Shown: positions 6,524 through 6,945 of the stretch, one piece after another
How positions within the stretch are numbered: position 1 is the first letter of the stretch
How the letters are laid out: each line of letters begins with the position of its first letter
Origin: an uncultured bacterium
Lineage (GTDB): Bacteria; Actinomycetota; Coriobacteriia; Coriobacteriales; Coriobacteriaceae
Assembly (NCBI GenBank): GCA_905216045.1
Contig: CAJMSL010000105.1
Coordinates: 1 to 6,945, forward strand
Direction of reading: 5' to 3'
DNA length: 6,945 nucleotides
Position numbers and translations under genes: made by a program
Notes under the pieces: model-generated
The model's database searches: none
The model's input: only the letters and a program-made list of their open reading frames with translations
What the model was told of the DNA's origin: nothing

Positions 6524-6945
6524 ATGTCATTTGCAGTCAGTCTGTCCCTTCTCGGCTTGGTCGCTATCGTGGCCCCGATGGTGGCCTCGGTGCTCGTCGC
6601 CCTGTTCCCCCGTCCGTACGCCAAGTGGTTCAGCGTTTTGGGTGCCGCCGTCTCGACGGTCTGCACCATCGCCCTCGCCGCGAATTTCGCTGGCGCCGGC
6701 ATGCCCGACACGCAGGTCCCCCTGATCTCGTTTGGGCAGACCCTCGTCATGGGATTCACCTTCGATCGCATGAGCACGCTGCTCGCGCCCGCCTTTGTGG
6801 GTATCGGCCTGCTTGTCGTGATTTATTCGATTCCCTATATGAGCGAGAATAACCGTGAGCATCCCGATGCGCCGCGTCGTCGCTTCTACGCGTACCTCGC
6901 GACCTTTATCGGCGCCATGGCCGGCCTTGTGTATAGCTCGACCCT
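6524..6945 (+). CDS. hyfD: Hydrogenase-4 membrane subunit HyfD (antiporter-like; 3' partial)
   Basis: The first 140 codons of a membrane protein that runs off the right edge; E. coli HyfD has 479 residues. Hydrophobic segments are seen at about residues 5-28, 36-55, 85-104 and 121-137. The blocks FDRMSTLL (80-87), MSENNREHP (106-114) and FIGAMAGLVYSST (128-140) closely match E. coli HyfD (DRVSTLI, LTDKNREHP, FIGAMAGLVLSST). HyfD is a second NuoL/M/N-type antiporter-like subunit present in Hyf (FHL-2) and absent from the Hyc (FHL-1) complex, so it identifies this cluster as Hyf type. The start follows hyfC by 15 nt. The key Lys residues of the ion path would lie beyond the window. By analogy hyfE, hyfF, hyfG and others should follow. 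Confidence 0.92.
   Translation, partial: MSFAVSLSLLGLVAIVAPMVASVLVALFPRPYAKWFSVLGAAVSTVCTIALAANFAGAGMPDTQVPLISFGQTLVMGFTFDRMSTLLAPAFVGIGLLVVIYSIPYMSENNREHPDAPRRRFYAYLATFIGAMAGLVYSST

Overview
The window is a strand-uniform (+), GC-rich stretch holding part of a formate hydrogenlyase (FHL) gene cluster of the Hyf (FHL-2) type. Gene order is: a 5'-truncated poly-[4Fe-4S] protein, a selenocysteine-containing formate dehydrogenase H (fdhF), a strong terminator-like hairpin, then hyfA, hyfB, hyfC and the first 140 codons of hyfD. The high GC content, strong G/C bias at third codon positions, clear Shine-Dalgarno sites and an FHL module suggest a high-GC anaerobic gut bacterium. A Collinsella-like coriobacterium is my best guess; this is inferred from style and gene content, not from a marker gene.

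Layout: 3-563 is the Fe-S protein, cut by the left edge. 564-639 is a short spacer with a perfect 16-bp palindrome and a strong ribosome binding site. 640-2862 is fdhF, one continuous reading frame of 740 codons plus stop, interrupted by two in-frame UGA codons (codons 140 and 430). 2863-2940 contains the hairpin plus T-rich tract. 2941-6945 is hyfABCD, tightly packed: 8-nt overlap, 12-nt gap, 15-nt gap.

How it works together (established for the families): FdhF oxidises formate to CO2 at a Mo/W-bis-MGD-selenocysteine site. Electrons pass through poly-[4Fe-4S] proteins (HyfA, possibly the upstream protein) to a membrane-bound group 4 [NiFe]-hydrogenase. Its catalytic subunits (HyfG/HyfI type) should lie beyond the right edge. 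HyfB and HyfD are antiporter-like and HyfC is NuoH-like; together they form the membrane arm that may couple H2 evolution to ion translocation.

The main oddity is the second in-frame UGA in fdhF. The first sits exactly where E. coli FdhF has Sec140 and is followed by a well-formed bacterial SECIS hairpin with a GGUCU loop. The second lies in an otherwise intact, conserved segment, with 310 further in-frame codons of normal FdhF sequence after it, and structured sequence immediately downstream. This suggests a double-selenocysteine formate dehydrogenase. An ordinary gene caller would split it into three fragments. No gene whose end is visible in this window uses UGA as its stop.
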